From Sapria himalayana (lineage: Eukaryota; Streptophyta; Magnoliopsida; Malpighiales; Rafflesiaceae), in NCBI GenBank assembly GCA_029783825.1, contig JAREIK010003337.1:163863-227862 (forward strand): a stretch of 64,000 nucleotides of DNA. The letters run 5' to 3'. Below the pieces are notes generated by a model. That model had not been told where the DNA came from and did not search any database. It worked only from the letters and a program-made list of their open reading frames with translations. Positions 36,055-50,253 of this stretch are shown here, in pieces. Within the stretch, counting starts at the first letter, position 1. Each line of letters begins with the position of its first letter. The position numbers and the translations under genes are program-made.

Positions 36055-39000
36055 ACATATAGACAATTAGACATATAGATAGATACAGACAGACAAATAA
36101 ATAGAAGATAGATAAACATATAGATAGATAGATAGATAATCAAATAGACAGACAGATAGATAAATACAGTTAGACATGTAGACAGTTAGATAGATAGACA
36201 TATAGATAGATAGATAAATAGATAGATAGAGAAAAAGATAGATATATAGATTGATAGATAGACAGATAGAGATATAGACAGATAGATAGATAGACAGATA
36301 GAAAGGTAAATAGATAGCTAAACAATTAGATAGATAGACAAATAGATAGATAGATAGACAGAGAGATAGATAAAAAGATAGACATATAGATAGATAGATA
36401 GACACATATATAGATAGATAGACACATATATAGATAGATAGACACATAGATAGATATATAGATAGATAGATAGACCGATAGACTGATAGACTGATATACA
36501 TATAGATAGATAGGAAGATAGAAAGATGGATAGATAGACACATAGACATATAGACAGATATAAATATAGAGAGATACATAAATAAATAGATAGATAGGTA
36601 GATATCTAGATAGCCATAAAGGCATATAGATAGATAGATATATAAATGATAAAGAGATAGATATATATTTTATTTAGATTGATAGAAAGATAGATAGATA
36701 GATACAATAATATATAGATATACAAAAAAATTGATATACAGATAGATAGAAAGATAGATAGACAAATAAACATATAGACATGTAGATAGATAGGTAGACA
36801 GATATATATATATATAGTCAGATAGATAGATAGATAGACAGATATATTGACATATAGATAGATAGATAGTCAGAAAAATAGATATAGAGATAACCAATTA
36901 GCCAGAAAGGCTAATAGGTAGATAGATAGATATATAGATACTTAGATTATAGAAAGATAGATATATAAATAGATTATTAGATAGATAGATACAGAGATAG
37001 AAAGATAGAGAGATTATTTGATAGAGAGATAATATGTTAGATAGATAAATTGTTAGATAGATAGATAGATAGACAAATATACATATAGATAGAAAGTTAG
37101 ATACATAGATAAATAGATAGATAGCTTTAAAGATTGATTGATAAGTAGTTAGACAAATTAATAAATAGATAGAAAGATAGATAGACAGATATACACATAG
37201 AGAGATTGAAAGATTGATAAATAGACAAATATACAGATAGATATATAGATAGATAGATAGACAAATGTACAAATAAATAGTTAGATAGACAAATAGATCG
37301 TTAAAAAGATAGCTAGATAGATATATAGAGAGATAGATATATTTATAGATATGTAGATAGATAGATTTATTGATTGATTGATCGATTAATAGATAGATAT
37401 ATTGATAGAAAAATCACTATCTAGCTAGCTAGATAGATAAATAGATAGATAGATAAATAAATGACAAATAGAAATAAAGAAAGAAAGATAAATAGATAGA
37501 TAAATATGTAAGAAGTTAGGTAGATAGATCAATAGATCAATTGATTTATCGAAAAATAGATATATAAATATATAGATAGATAGATAAATATTTAGAAATA
37601 AAGATAAATAGATAGATGAACATAAAGTGTGATAAAGATATCGACATATAATCGGATAGACAAATAATGAGATAGACACAAAAACACATAGACACATTGA
37701 TAGATATATAGATAGATAGATAAACACATAAACATAAAGAGATAGACAAATAAATAAATAAATACACAGATAGACATGTATACATATAGTTAGATAGAAA
37801 GATAGACAGATAGATAGAAAACTAGATAGACAGATAGATAGAAGACAGATAGACAGTTAGTCAAATAGACTAATAAATAGATAGGTAAAAACAGATAGAT
37901 TGATAGACAAAATGATAGATAGAAAGATAGATAAATATCGAGATAGCTAGATAAATAGATAAATAGATAGACGGACAAATAGCAAGATAGATAGACAATT
38001 ATATAGATAGACAGACATATATATAGATAATAGATAGATAAATATACAGAAAGACACATTGAAATATAGATTGATAGATTAATAGATTAACAGATATACA
38101 TATTGAATAATAGATTGAGATATCGATAAGAAGATAGATAAATAGTCAGATAGACAAATATACAGATAGACAAAAACTTAGATAGATTGATAGATAGACA
38201 GACAAATAGACAAATTAATAGATACATAGATTGATAGACAGATAGATAGATATATAGACTGAAGATAGATTTATAGATAGACAAATGGATAGATATATAT
38301 ATATATATATACAAATATAATAATAGACAGACAGACAGATAGATACCAAATAGATAGATAGATAGTTGGACAGATAGATAGAAAGAAAAAAAAGATAGAT
38401 ATACAGATAGACAGAGGAATAGATATATAGAAAGACAAATAGTTATATAGACATATAGATAGATACCCACATAGATACATAGATAGATTTATAGACAGAT
38501 AGACAAAATGACAGATAAATAGATAGACAGTTAGATATATATACAAAAGACATATAGATAGATAGTCATATAGACAAATAGAGAAAATATAGATAGATAG
38601 ATATATAGACAAATAAATGAATAGAAAGATAGATAGTTAAGTAAATATACATTTAGTCAGATAGACCGATAGATAGTTAGATAGATAGATTCACAGATAG
38701 ATAGTAAGATATATAGATAGAAAAATAGATAGACATATAGAAAGATAGATAGATAGATTGATTGATTGAGAAATAGATAGATAGATAGATAAATATAAAT
38801 ATAGATAGATATATTGATAGATAGAAAGATAGATAAAAAGATAGAAAGATAGATAGAAAGGCAGATACATAAAAAAGTCAAATAGATTGATAGATAGAAA
38901 GAAAATTTGATAGATAAATTGATAGATAGATATAAAGATTGATAGATAGATAAATAGTTAGAAAGATATACAGATAGATAGATTGATTGATAAATAGATA

Positions 39001-40451
39001 GACATATAAATAGATAGATAGATAGATTAATTGATTGATAGATAAACAGCTTGATTGATATATACAAAGATTCATATACATATAGATAGCTAGCTAGATT
39101 GATTGACATATTGACATATTAACATATAGACTAATATACATATAGGCAGATAGGTAGATAGATAGATAGATAGATAGACAGATGACATAGAGATAGATAG
39201 ATAAAAAGGTAGACATATAGACAAATAGAGATATAGATATAAGATAGATATATAGATAGATATACAGATAGACAGAAGATATATAGACATATATATAGTT
39301 AGTTAGATTTAAAGATAGACACATATACATATAGATAGATAGATATACAAATAAATAGATATAGGAATAAAAGTTAGACAGATAGACATAAATACTCATG
39401 GACAAATAGATAGATATACAGATTGATAAGATAGACAGAAGACAGACAATAGACAGATAGACAGATATACAGATAGATAGATAGACAAATAGACACATAG
39501 ACAAATAGACAAATAGATAGATAAATAGATATACAGGTAGATAGAAAGACATATAAGTAGATTGATAGATTAGTAGATAGACAGATAAACTGATAGATAG
39601 ATAGATAGATAGATATACATATATTCATATATATATAGTTAGACATATAGATAGATAGATAAAAAGATAGATTGATATATAGATATATGTAAATATATAT
39701 AGATAGATAGAGAGTTATAGAGAGATAGATAGTTAGACAGATAGTTAGAGTGTTAGATATATAGATAAATAGATAGATAGACAGATAGATTGATTGATTG
39801 ATAGGCATATATACATATAGATAGATATACAAATATATAGATAGATAGAAACATAGATATTAAAATAGATAGATATTCACATTGACAAATTGAGAGAAAC
39901 ATAGATAGACAGATAGATTTTTAGATAGATAGACATATAGATAGATAGGTAGATGTGTAGATAGCCAGATAGATAGTTATACAAATAGATATATAGTTAG
40001 GTAGATAGATAGATAGATTGATATATATACATATAGATAGATATGTAGATTGATAGATAGTTAGATAAATAGATAGATAGATAGACAGTTTTATAGATAA
40101 ATAATTAGACATATAGACATATAGATTTATAGTCAGATAGATAAATAGGAATATAGACAAATAAACAGATAGATATATATATACACACACAAAAGATACA
40201 TAGATAGATAGATAGATTAATAGATAGATAGACAGATAGATAGAGAGAAAGATTGACAGACATATATACATACATACAGAAGGATATATGTATATATATA
40301 CATAGAAATATTAATAGTTTGATTTATATATAGACATATAAACAAGCAGACAAATATACAGATAAATAGATTCATAGATAGATACATAGATAGATAGATA
40401 TATAGTCATATTGACATATAGACAATAGATAGATAGACAAATAGATAGATA
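32455..40451. repeat. GATA/GACA tetranucleotide satellite, block B (about 8.0 kb)
   Basis: Same degenerate (GATA)n/(GACA)n satellite and orientation as block A, between the solo LTR and CACTA element 3. It contains long (TA)n tracts (33553-33587, 33621-33640, 33660-33709) and a duplication 35190-35450 / 35554-35815. No coding sequence; the minus-strand frames are repeat artefacts. Confidence 0.95.
35190..35815. repeat. Local segmental duplication inside GATA block B
   Basis: AGATATACATATAGA at 35190 and 35554 and GATAGGTAGATAGACA near 35431 and 35799 keep the same order with shared irregular pieces: GATAGAGAAATAGA, TGATCAACA, CAGATAGGCA, TATATAGCTAGATAGA and TTGA-TGAT tracts. The spacing of 364-368 bases is nearly constant, so one copy arose from the other relatively recently. 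Confidence 0.8.
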
Positions 40452-40800
40452 TACTATAAAAAAAAAATCTCAAATAGCTATCTAAAATTCCCTAGCTAAA
40501 TGGGGTTTTTCCGTCGCTAAACTAGATATAACTATGGATTAGTGACGCAACCTTTCCCCAGCTAAAGAGCTTGTCGCTAAAAATTAATGTGGGAAAGAGT
40601 CCTTAGCTAAAAATTATTAGCGACAGAAAATTCTCTAGCTAATATAATAATTTTCCTAGCTAATTTTGACCTTAATTTGAAGGTTCATAATTTTTCTTAT
40701 CTAAATTAGCAAGAGAAATTCCCTAGTTAAATTATCAAAAAAATTTCCCTAGCTATATTAGCAATGGAAAATTCCCTAGCTATTTTCATTCCAAAATTAT
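40452..40800. repeat. 3' terminal and subterminal repeats of CACTA element 3 (inverted)
   Basis: Repeated TTCCCTAGCTAAATGGG, TTAGCGACAGAAAATTC, AATTCCCTAGCTA and TAGTGACGCAACC units, equivalent to 18400-18695 of element 2 on the other strand. They have the clustered, both-orientation character of CACTA transposase-binding sites. Confidence 0.85.
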
Positions 40801-41034
40801 TTTCACTATTTTATTTTTTTTTTCAAAAAAATTAATTAAATAATTTTATGTTTTTATTTTAAATTGAATAAAAAAACTATAAATGATAATCTATAATAAA
40901 AAAAATTAAAATTAGTTAATAAATTATTGTGATATAATATTTTACATAGTTAAAAAAACATAACAAAATTTTATTACAACTTATTTAATAATGTACTAAT
41001 GACAGTGCATAAAATATAATAATGAAATTGTCAT

Positions 41035-41190
41035 TTCTTTCTATCCCCCAGCTCCTCCGGTACCCATCTTTCTGCTGCAGCAAAGCTGTCCCAGCTGTGG
41101 AACATCATGTCATGTGAAAAATATATTCTCTTCTACAAGCTTCTTATGGAAAACATTGCGGTACCATATCTGCACAAAAATTAAACTAAT
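41035..41190 (-). other. Conserved block shared with element 2 near the 3' end
   Basis: AGCTCCTCCGGTACCCATC, TTTCTGCTGCAGCAAAGCTG and TTCTACAAGCTTCTTATGGA correspond to the complement of 18030-18180. Conservation of a GC-richer block in otherwise diverged elements suggests a former exon or a functional site. No motif is assigned. Confidence 0.55.
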
Positions 41191-41234
41191 CAAACAAATC
41201 AAAATAAATAAAAAAAGTTATATTTTAAAAATTA

Positions 41235-41520
41235 TATAATACTTCAATATATATGTACATATATACTACAGTATATATGTACATATAATCTAGCATTTCA
41301 CTACTTAAATATAATACTATAGTATATATGTACATATATACCATTATATGTGTACTTATATACTAGTATATACGTGTACACAGGTATGTATGTACATATA
41401 CTCTGTAGTTTATATGTACATATACTAAGTATATATGTACATATATATACTTTTACGTATATACTGATATATATGTATATTTACATATATACTGGTATAT
41501 ATATGTATATGTCATAACTC
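41235..41520. repeat. TATGTACATATA palindromic tandem repeats (element 3)
   Basis: Many near-palindromes of the form TATATATGTACATATATAC, joined by ACTATAGTATA or ACTGGTATA spacers. The array is longer than its counterpart in element 2 (17795-17965). Confidence 0.8.
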
Positions 41521-41974
41521 ATAAGCATAAAAAAAGGAAAAATTACTTTAACCATGGCTGCAAAAATCATCTATGTTTATTCAAAATTAAGGTAAACCTG
41601 CAAATACACGACACAAAAATTTGCAACTAGATTTTACAATATGAAAGTTCAATACATACATACATACATGGACACATACATATATGGATACATACATACA
41701 TGGATACACACATATATGGATACATACATACATGGATACACACATATATGGATACATACATACATATATGACCTCATTCTTTTTCTCTTCCCTTCACAAG
41801 TATTTACATAAAGTAGAGCATAAATACCCATTTTAGAGCATGAACATCAAACAACTAGATATTCTATCATAAGCATAAAAAAAGGAACTAACATCATAAC
41901 TAGGGCTACAAAAATTGGCATAATAAATTTGCAACTAGATTTTATAGGATAAAGTTCAATACATATATACATGG

Positions 41975-42019
<45 letters not shown>

Positions 42020-42020
42020 T
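41520..42020. repeat. Tandem direct repeat with ATACATAC/ATGGATAC minisatellite
   Basis: The sequence AAGCATAAAAAAAGGAA, then GCAACTAGATTTTA and AAGTTCAATACATA occurs at about 41523-41660 and again at about 41870-41960 (spacing shrinking from about 350 to 310). The first copy contains a minisatellite at 41650-41770 with GGATACATACATACAT and GGATACACACATATAT units. The second ends in (CA)n and (TA)n runs at 41974-42014. The apparent small frames are artefacts. Confidence 0.75.
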
Positions 42021-45000
42021 TATATATAAGAACAAGCTAAAATAAATGATTAAATTTTAACATATGAATGTGTTTAAAATAGTAACGTCATTAAAAAAGC
42101 ATACAAAAAACCATATTGAAGACACAACCTAAAAAATTATAATTTATCAATGAGGTCTTTAGTTTGAATATCACCCTAAATCAAGAGAAAAATGGACCTA
42201 CCCAAACTTACCTAAAGAGAAAATATTAATGAAAACACATCATTATCATACTCTTAAAATTTCTAGGATTACTAAATTATTAAAATATCACAATTAGATA
42301 TTTGTTTATTCTCTGACCATTTTTAATTTGTAAAAGATTATTAATACTATATGTTTGATAAATTATCTCATAATCCTCAAAATTAAAAAAAAAGGTTTGA
42401 ATGACAAATACTTAATATAAGTTGCACTCCTAAAAATAAGAAGTACAACAAAAGCATTATTCAATAATTAACATCTTGAAAGGGATAACCAAAATCATTA
42501 TCACTCCAAAAAAATTTAATATAATAGGCAAATTTTAATAAAAATATGATATGAAATAACATGCTATAATATTCCAAAAAATCTTTGGAAAACATGGTAA
42601 TGTCATTTTGAGTTATTATTTTCGAACAAAATATTTTATTGAAATTTGATGTGTGCATGCTTAATATTGCATCAATCATATGTCTTTGAAACAAGATGAC
42701 ATAAAAAAATTAAAATACAATTTTAAAAAATTAAAGAGTCCAATTAATCATCTAATTTTAAAATATTTGTAACTCTCCTAAATATATAACCCAACCAAAT
42801 GTTTTATTTTCACTTAGCTACATTATATTATCATGTAGTATGAACATGAGATAGTCAATAAATTATCTCTTTCTTTTTAAAATTTTAATATCATTGGAGG
42901 TTGTACTCAGTATACAAGACTCTCACTTAGTGCAAGATTTATGAGATATTGATATCTCAATAATATTCTTTCAAAAATCAATAAAAGCTCAGTCGAATAA
43001 ATCTCAAATCCAAGACTTATTGTCATTTGACAAAGATACTTGTCATCACATCAAGACAATGACCTTTAATATATACATACAAAATAAGAACTTCTAAAGT
43101 AATAATGTTCCACTGGACATGACATTTAAATCTCTCCACGAGAGAGAGATAGAAATCAGCATTAGACGACTTGATGATCCCAATCTGAAGATGTATATAC
43201 TAAATGGAGACATTCACAATCTATTTTAAATGAGTTTTATATCATATTAGTTGATCCAGTTTAGAATAATGAGTTGGACATTCCAATCACATTATAGATA
43301 AATATAATAATAAAGAGGAACCTGAGGAAAAGATTGATTGACAAGACTAGATTAGCAATGAATGATTTTACATAGTCTTACGATATTAATTTTTGGAAGA
43401 TATTATTTCATATGATTAACATGACCACTAATAGATTATTACTTTCTATTTATCATCACATATATAAAATATATATTAGTTAGATATAAAGAATACATTC
43501 CTTTTAATAATTTATATAAAACAATGCTTATATAGTATTCATTAGGATTCATTGTTCCTAGAAGCAGAGACCACATATATGATATACAAAATATGAAAGG
43601 AAATTTATAGCCTCAAGTAAACTCCAAAGACATGATTTAAAAAATTTACTCAATATTTACTATATTTTGTCATTAAATTGTCATTAAATTTAGTCAAATT
43701 TTTCTATTTTTTAAAGTTGATCAAGATGTTAGTGTGTGAAACTAATTTTATATGATGATAATGATCCAAATACATGAGATAATTAGTTTGATATATCTAA
43801 ACTAAAATCATAAAACCAAGTTTTAGACATTATTTAAAATATCTAAGATTTTTTTTAGTATTGAGATCAAATATTCAAGAAGTATGACAACTCTTTCTCA
43901 GAGAAAATATATTTTATATATTTTATCTGATAAGATATATCATGATGTACACTGTTGGCTTACTAATTGATATAAATATAGACTTATCTAGATAAGTTGG
44001 TTCGTCAATTGACTCAACTATATATAGAATACTCATATAAAACTAAATTATCTAATAATGAATATGTCTTGCCTATGATGTCAGTATATTTAGTTATTTT
44101 TAAAATTGACATAAACATATTCATATGAATACAATACTTAAAATTATGAGGTATATGAAAAAAATATTCAAGAAATATGATTATAATTTAAGATTATGAA
44201 CATATTTGGATAGAGACAAATTCAAATTCTAGTTGGACTTCTACGATCACAAAGCAAAAAATTTACATATACTTTTATTTTTATTTTTGGGTAGATAACA
44301 TTATCTTATGGATACGTGATATGCATGCATTAACTTGAGAAAAGTGTTCAATTTTTAGTTTAGTATTTTTTTATTTGATTTTTATTGATTTGGAATACCT
44401 GACTTGTGAGCTTCCCCAAACCATATACGTGGAATTATATATATCCAAAATACAATATTTTATTATTATTAAAATTATTTTTTCTTTTTTTCAAAGATTC
44501 TCCACTGTCTTTTGTTTTCTTTCTCTACTTAATTCATATCCAAAATACTATGTATTTACACTTGATTAAATAAGTCATGAAAAAAATATATAAATAAAAA
44601 TATTTGTACAGAGTATTTATCAAGTTAGAAAATATTCATAATATACTTTTTTTGGTAGTTGGTTTGGTGTCTACATAAAAGAAGAAAAATATTTCCACAT
44701 AATATTGATGTCAATAAAGATATATATATTAAAGTAATATAACAAATATATTTTATATGTGGGATGTAAAGTAAATTAGTTACATTTATAAATTACATTA
44801 AGATTTAATGTTAAGTTGATATTTACATGTCATGGTTATATATGAACTGACATGACAACTATGAAAATAGATACATTGATATATGCTATATATAGATAAT
44901 ATTTTCTTAATTATTGAAACTAGTAAAAATTTAAATTGAAAATTAGATAGATAGCAAATGTTTGAGAGTAAAAAAATTAAAAATAAAAGATTAAAAATAA

Positions 45001-45872
45001 AATATTTAATTTGTAACTTTAATTTAAAATTTGAAAAAATCAATTTCTCAAAATATAATTATTTTCGAAATTTATGATTTATAATTCAAAAGAAAGATAA
45101 TTTTAAAAAAATATTAACTAAAAAATTAAAACAATTGACCCAAATAAAGTATAATAGAAAAATATATGTTATATTTAAAAAAATAAATAATATTTAAAAA
45201 ATAATTAATTACTCAATTTATGATTCATAATGTTTACTTTTTTATAAGAAAAAATATTCATATGATGGTTGTGATAGATCAGTGTTTGATAAGATGAATG
45301 TGTAACTTATTAATCTCTTATAAGAGATGCAAACTATAATAGGAAAAAAAAATATTTTTTGATAACTAATTAATCTCAACATTACATCCCTAATCTAAAT
45401 AGAAAGAGTTGATCAATAAGATAAATTTCTTACTTACCAAATGATATTTTTAAATGACTGCAAATTATTTTCCCTCCATTGCATCTAAACACATCATGAG
45501 AAATAGCTTACAAGACTATAAAATTTGCTTGTAAAACTTCTAATTGCATCATAAAAGACTACTCGACCACATACATGTCTTGTATGGAGCAGGTGGGCTA
45601 TCTTTCGAGGCCTGAACACATTGTATGGGTTTGTATCATTAACAAGTGGATGAGGCTTCAGAATCAACCACACCCCATGCCACCAACCACTTAGCAAAAA
45701 TATCAATAAGATGAAAATAATTCAAAATACAAATAAATAGTATGTAGTCAATAGAATTTGTAAAAGCAACTCATGTGATTCATTAACCACTAAAACTGTT
45801 ATTGATGAGTAATGTCAAACATAGAGGCGTCAAAAGGGCCATGTTGTGCCGGAATGGCCCATTATAGTGTGA
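42020..45872. other. AT-rich internal region of CACTA element 3, nothing recognised
   Basis: Nearly 3.9 kb without a convincing gene. Short frames (for example 45494-45706 on the minus strand, 70 codons, reading KPHPLVNDTNPYNVF) are not recognised. The pocket at 45500-45700 is less AT-rich than its surroundings and might be a captured exon. The region 42880-43400 has ordinary complexity and could be an old nested insertion, but no ends are visible. Confidence 0.4.
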
Positions 45873-46680
45873 CATATATATATCGTTATATGTTATTAAA
45901 CATAAAGTATATATAGTTATAAATAGTTATATATAGTTAAACATATAGTTATATATAGATATATTCATACAAGTAGTTATAAGTAGTTATACTTAAATAT
46001 ATACAAAGTTATAAACAAATATATAGATATACATATATGTATACATATACATATACATAGTAATGAATATAGTTATATTTAATTATATAGTGTAATATAG
46101 TTATACAAATATTTATATATATTTTACACATATAGTTAAGCATAATGTTGTATGTTGTTATACTTGTAATTATAAATATAGTTACACGTGGTTATACATA
46201 TAGTTACACATATAGTTAAACTTAAATTTATACATGTAGGTAAATATATTTTTTCATATAATTCTATATATTTATACATATAGTTATGTATAGGTATAGA
46301 TATAGTAAAATACATTTTTATATATTAATATATAAAAATTTATATTAAATATATGTTCTTAATTATATATTTAAATATAGTTATGTAAAAAGTTTTTATA
46401 GTTATACATATAGTAATGTAAAATTATTATAGTTATATGTTATTATACATATAGTATATATAGTAAAAAATAGTTGTATATAGTTAAACATATAATTATG
46501 TGTGTGTGTGTGTGTGTTTTCATACAAGTAGTTATATGTAGTTATACATAAATGTATACAAAGTTATAAACAACTATATAGATTTACATATATGTATACA
46601 TAGTTACAAATATAGTTAAATTTAATTATATAGAGTTTTATATAGTTATACAAATATTTATATATAGTTATGCACATATA
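45873..46680. repeat. TATAACTA satellite of element 3 (about one and a half higher-order units)
   Basis: Reverse-complement counterpart of 11189-12604. TATAGTTATGTATAGGTATA, then ATATAGTAAAATACATTTTT and AGTTATGTAAAAAGTTTTTA (46275-46405) match the higher-order unit of element 2. Copy number is lower (about 0.8 kb against 1.4 kb). A (GT)n run lies at 46500-46517. Confidence 0.85.
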
Positions 46681-46740
46681 GTTTAGTAGCAGATATAATA
46701 GATGAAGGGTTTTAGATTACTACAATCCTTGCAAAATTTT
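46681..46740 (+). other. Segment homologous to the sequence upstream of the EC1 relic of element 2
   Basis: GTTTAGTAGCAGATATAATA then GATGAAGGGTTTTAGATTAC matches the complement of 10340-10396, the stretch just upstream of the EC1 start codon in element 2. In element 3 the EC1 coding part does not follow. Confidence 0.75.
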
Positions 46741-49027
46741 GATTTAATGAAAACCATGTTAAATTCTACTTCATTGAAATCTCTGTCATGATTTTGCAAA
46801 CTTTAATGTTATAATATTCTTATCTATTGAATTCTACTCTTATATGAGTTTGGTTTTAATTTTATAATAATATGGAACACACAATACTAAAGAAAAATAT
46901 TACACATTCGCATAATAAAATCCTACAATAAGATATTTAGAAAAAACTTTAAGAACATAATGGGACAAGACATTCAATTATTTGACAACGTGAAAAATCA
47001 CATTTTAGGTTTCATTTTGCTGTGTAAGGGTAGAAAGCATTATCTCAAATCAAACGCTCATGCATATAAGATAAGTGATGAAGAGTAAGCATTAAAAAAT
47101 AAATATATAAACAACTTTAAGAGCTAGTAGACTTTCTGGTGATTTGAAATCCATTAAACATTAAAAAAATTAATCATTAAAATAAACTTCACACTTTTAT
47201 AAGTATACAAGTGTTTAAATATAATGTTGTGTTTACAAAATATTTACTAATGTTACATATATATTTATATTATGTAAAACTTTTATAAAAATATATAGTA
47301 TATATATATCACATTTATATAAACATTATAAATATTTTATATTTATATAAAAATTTATATATTATATAAATGTTTATAAATATGTATATTAATTTTATAT
47401 GTTATATAAATGTTAAATAAAAAATATATAAAAATGGATAGTTTTATGTAAATGTTGTATAAATATTTATAAATATTTATACATATGTATAAATATTTAT
47501 ATATAACATTATATGTTTATATAAACATATCAATGTTTATATATAATGTAATATGTTTATATTTATTAAATTATAAACATTTATATATAATGTCATACGA
47601 TTATATAAATGTATAAAAGTATATATATAATATTATCTGTTTAAAATATATTTGGAGACAACAAAAATATAACTCATAAACATTAAGTTTGTTCTTTCTT
47701 ATGTTACAAAAAGAGAAAACATTAAGCACAATTTTTTTTAAAGTTATAGAAGCATAAAACAATATGCAACCATTTAGTATTTGAAATCCATAAAACCCTA
47801 AAAAATTAAACAGTAAAAGAACAAAGTTTACACTAACCATTTAATGGTTCATTAATGGTGAAAAGTCAAAATCATATAAGTGATATTAAAATAAAAAAAA
47901 GAAAAAAACTGGTTGAAAATTTTAAAAAAATTAAATACAAATATTCTGTAAAAACCAAACTATGCATGTATGAATATGACCTATGATGTCCTCATAATAC
48001 TTCTGATTGGTTGTTGTCGTAGCCTGTGGCAGCATAATTTTGAGATGTGCTCATCTGCTTCCCCTCACTGCCCCGTGTCAACTTGAACCTTCCCTCACTG
48101 AATCTTGCTAGTCGCAAAAGCATTAGCTCTCACATCTTGCCTCCAACAAATACATTTTATCATTTGATTTATGTTTGTCAATAAAATTTTATTTAAACGT
48201 ATATTGATTAAATTATATTTATGTTTGTCAATATTAAAAAGGCCATTAGTTTGAAATTTTATCCAATTCAAAATATATTGATTAAATTATTAAATTTATA
48301 ATTTTTAATTGAGCATTTTGTATTTTCTATGGTTTTAATCATGAAATTACTTCAAAAAATTGAAACAAATTAATTTATTATATGATTAGTATTTAACATT
48401 ATTAATTAAAAAAACATTAACTTAAAATATTGTAACATTATTCTAATATTTTATGCCATTAATCAAAAATATAATAATGTTTGAAAATTTTTGTAATTCT
48501 AGTGCCAAATCCCAGGCCAAAATTTTTGAAATTTGTAATTTTCTATTTAATCAAAAATACAAACATAAGAGTATTTTTAAAATAACTTTCATCAATTCTA
48601 TTTTATTAAATTTTATAAATAAATTATACATTTCCTTAATTTAATTTTAAAACATATATAGGCTTTACTAATATAATATTTATATCAATATTAGAAAAGA
48701 AATGTTTATTAGAAATTATTAATTAAAATATTTGTTAGAATATTTGTTGCAGGTTACTTCCGTAGTCCAATTTTGCTTATCCTCTCTACGCCATTGTAAG
48801 ATAGTAAAAATTTTATGTGCTTAATGCCTTAATGATTTTTTTACGGAAACTATAAATACAAAAAAATGATACAAATGTATAGAAAATAAAAATACAAAAA
48901 TATAAAAGTAAACTAAAATTATAAAAATTAAATAATTTAAATAAAAAAATGAAATAGATTTTTATCTAACCAAAAATGATATTATTTCAAAAATAAATAA
49001 AATAATTTTTATGTAATAATAACGTAA

Positions 49028-49077
<50 letters not shown>

Positions 49078-49850
49078 GGTAATAAATTGTTAAGAATTCA
49101 ATTTATTTTTTATTAATATAATATGAAATAATTATTAAGGCATAAAATTTGAATCTTTGAAGTGTTCATTTAATAACTACACTTAGATATTTATTTTTTA
49201 AATCATCAATTTTTTTTGATGTAATTAAAAGATCTATGTATTAATCTTTTATTATCAATTTATTTTGTTTTGAATTTTATGAAAATTTTGAAATTTTTTT
49301 TATTCAAAATTTTTAAATCTTTGTCATTATTTTTTAAAAAGATTTCTATAATCATAAAAATATATTAATATTTATTTATTTATTCGTTAATTAATTTTTT
49401 TATATAATTTTTTTATTTTATCAAACAATTATTTATTTTAGCTTTTTTAGTAGTAAATTTTATTTAAGTTTATTTATTAATTAAAACTTTTTCAAAATTA
49501 TTATAATTATATAATAAATTATATAATGTTTTTTAATAAAAATATTTAAAAATCATAATTAAAAATTTCATAAAAATATTTTTGTATAATTTTTTGATTA
49601 ATTTATAATCAAAAAATTAGTTATTTTAGTCTTATTGAATATAAATTTTTATTAGTATTTATATATTTATTAAATTTTTTATTTATAAAATCTTATTTGT
49701 ATAATTATATAAGGAGATTGTGTCTTTCAAGGATCGCTCATCTATAGACCATGACATACCTTTAATATAAAAAATTACATAAAATATTAAAATAAATAAT
49801 GCTTAAAAAATATAAATCATTAAAAATTAGTGCTAGATATTATTACCAGC
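46741..49850. other. AT-rich 5' region of CACTA element 3
   Basis: Mostly non-coding. 47220-47640 is a loose AT minisatellite (TATATAAATGTTTATAAATA-like). 48000-48150 is a less AT-rich pocket (GTTGTCGTAGCCTGTGGCAG, then CCTCACTGCCCCGTGTCAAC) that may be a captured exon but is unassigned. 49028-49072 is a (TA)n run. From about 49700 the sequence matches the 5' region of element 2. Confidence 0.5.
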
Positions 49851-50253
49851 CCAAATAGCTAGGGAAAAATCCCTAGCAAAATGCATATATTTTGAGAAAC
49901 AAAATATTTAAGGAATAATCTCTTCTAATTATATATAAAATTGTAAAAAAAATAAATTTAGATAATAATTTAGCGATGGATTTTATCTTGATTTAATTAG
50001 CTAGTGAAACTCCGTCAGTAAATCCATAGCTAAATTTCTAACTTTTCATTGCGTGGAAATTTTTAAAAAATTAGCGATGGAAAATTATCAATCTACCATT
50101 TCAGTTGCTAATCCGTCACTAATCCATCGCAAATTTTTATTTCAAAATAAAATCAAAAATCACTTACTAATCCCTAGCTAATCCCTTACTATTTAGCTAG
50201 AGATTGATTCATAGATAAAACTTCCCTAGCAATATTAACATTTTCTTGTAGTG
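49850..50253. repeat. 5' terminal and subterminal repeats of CACTA element 3 (inverted)
   Basis: AGCTAGGGAAAAATCCCTAGC (49856 onward), TTAGCGATGGATTTTATC, TTAGCGATGGAAAATTATC, ATCCCTAGCTAATCCC and a terminal AACATTTTCTTGTAGTG ending at 50253. These mirror 8142-8560 of element 2. Confidence 0.85.

Larger units (their letters stand above)
40452..50253 (-). mobile_element. CACTA transposon, element 3, complete termini and TSD, non-autonomous
   Basis: Read on the minus strand the element begins CACTACAAGAAAATGTT at 50253. It ends at 40452, where the plus strand reads TACTATAAAAAAAAAATCTC, a decayed inverted terminus. The flanking bases are ATA on both sides (40449-40451 and 50254-50256). It shares with element 2 the terminal and subterminal motifs, the 5' region, the TATGTACATATA palindromes, the TATAACTA satellite and a conserved block near its 3' end. 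I find no TNP2, DUF4216 or Transposase_24 motif, so it should depend on a relative in trans. Length is 9,802 bp, and GATA satellite abuts both ends. Confidence 0.87.

Noticed and set aside
32622..40271. Similar Tyr-Leu-Ser-Ile frames in block B, resembling a multi-pass membrane protein
   Set aside because: Same repeat artefact; all three frames are open together and no start or codon bias distinguishes one.
41649..41831. 60-codon minus-strand frame with Met-Tyr-Val-Cys repeats
   Set aside because: Product of the ATACATAC/ATGGATAC minisatellite.
42461..45706. Small frames in element 3 (42461-42694, 44798-45043, 45494-45706)
   Set aside because: AT-driven composition or no family resemblance; not supported as genes.
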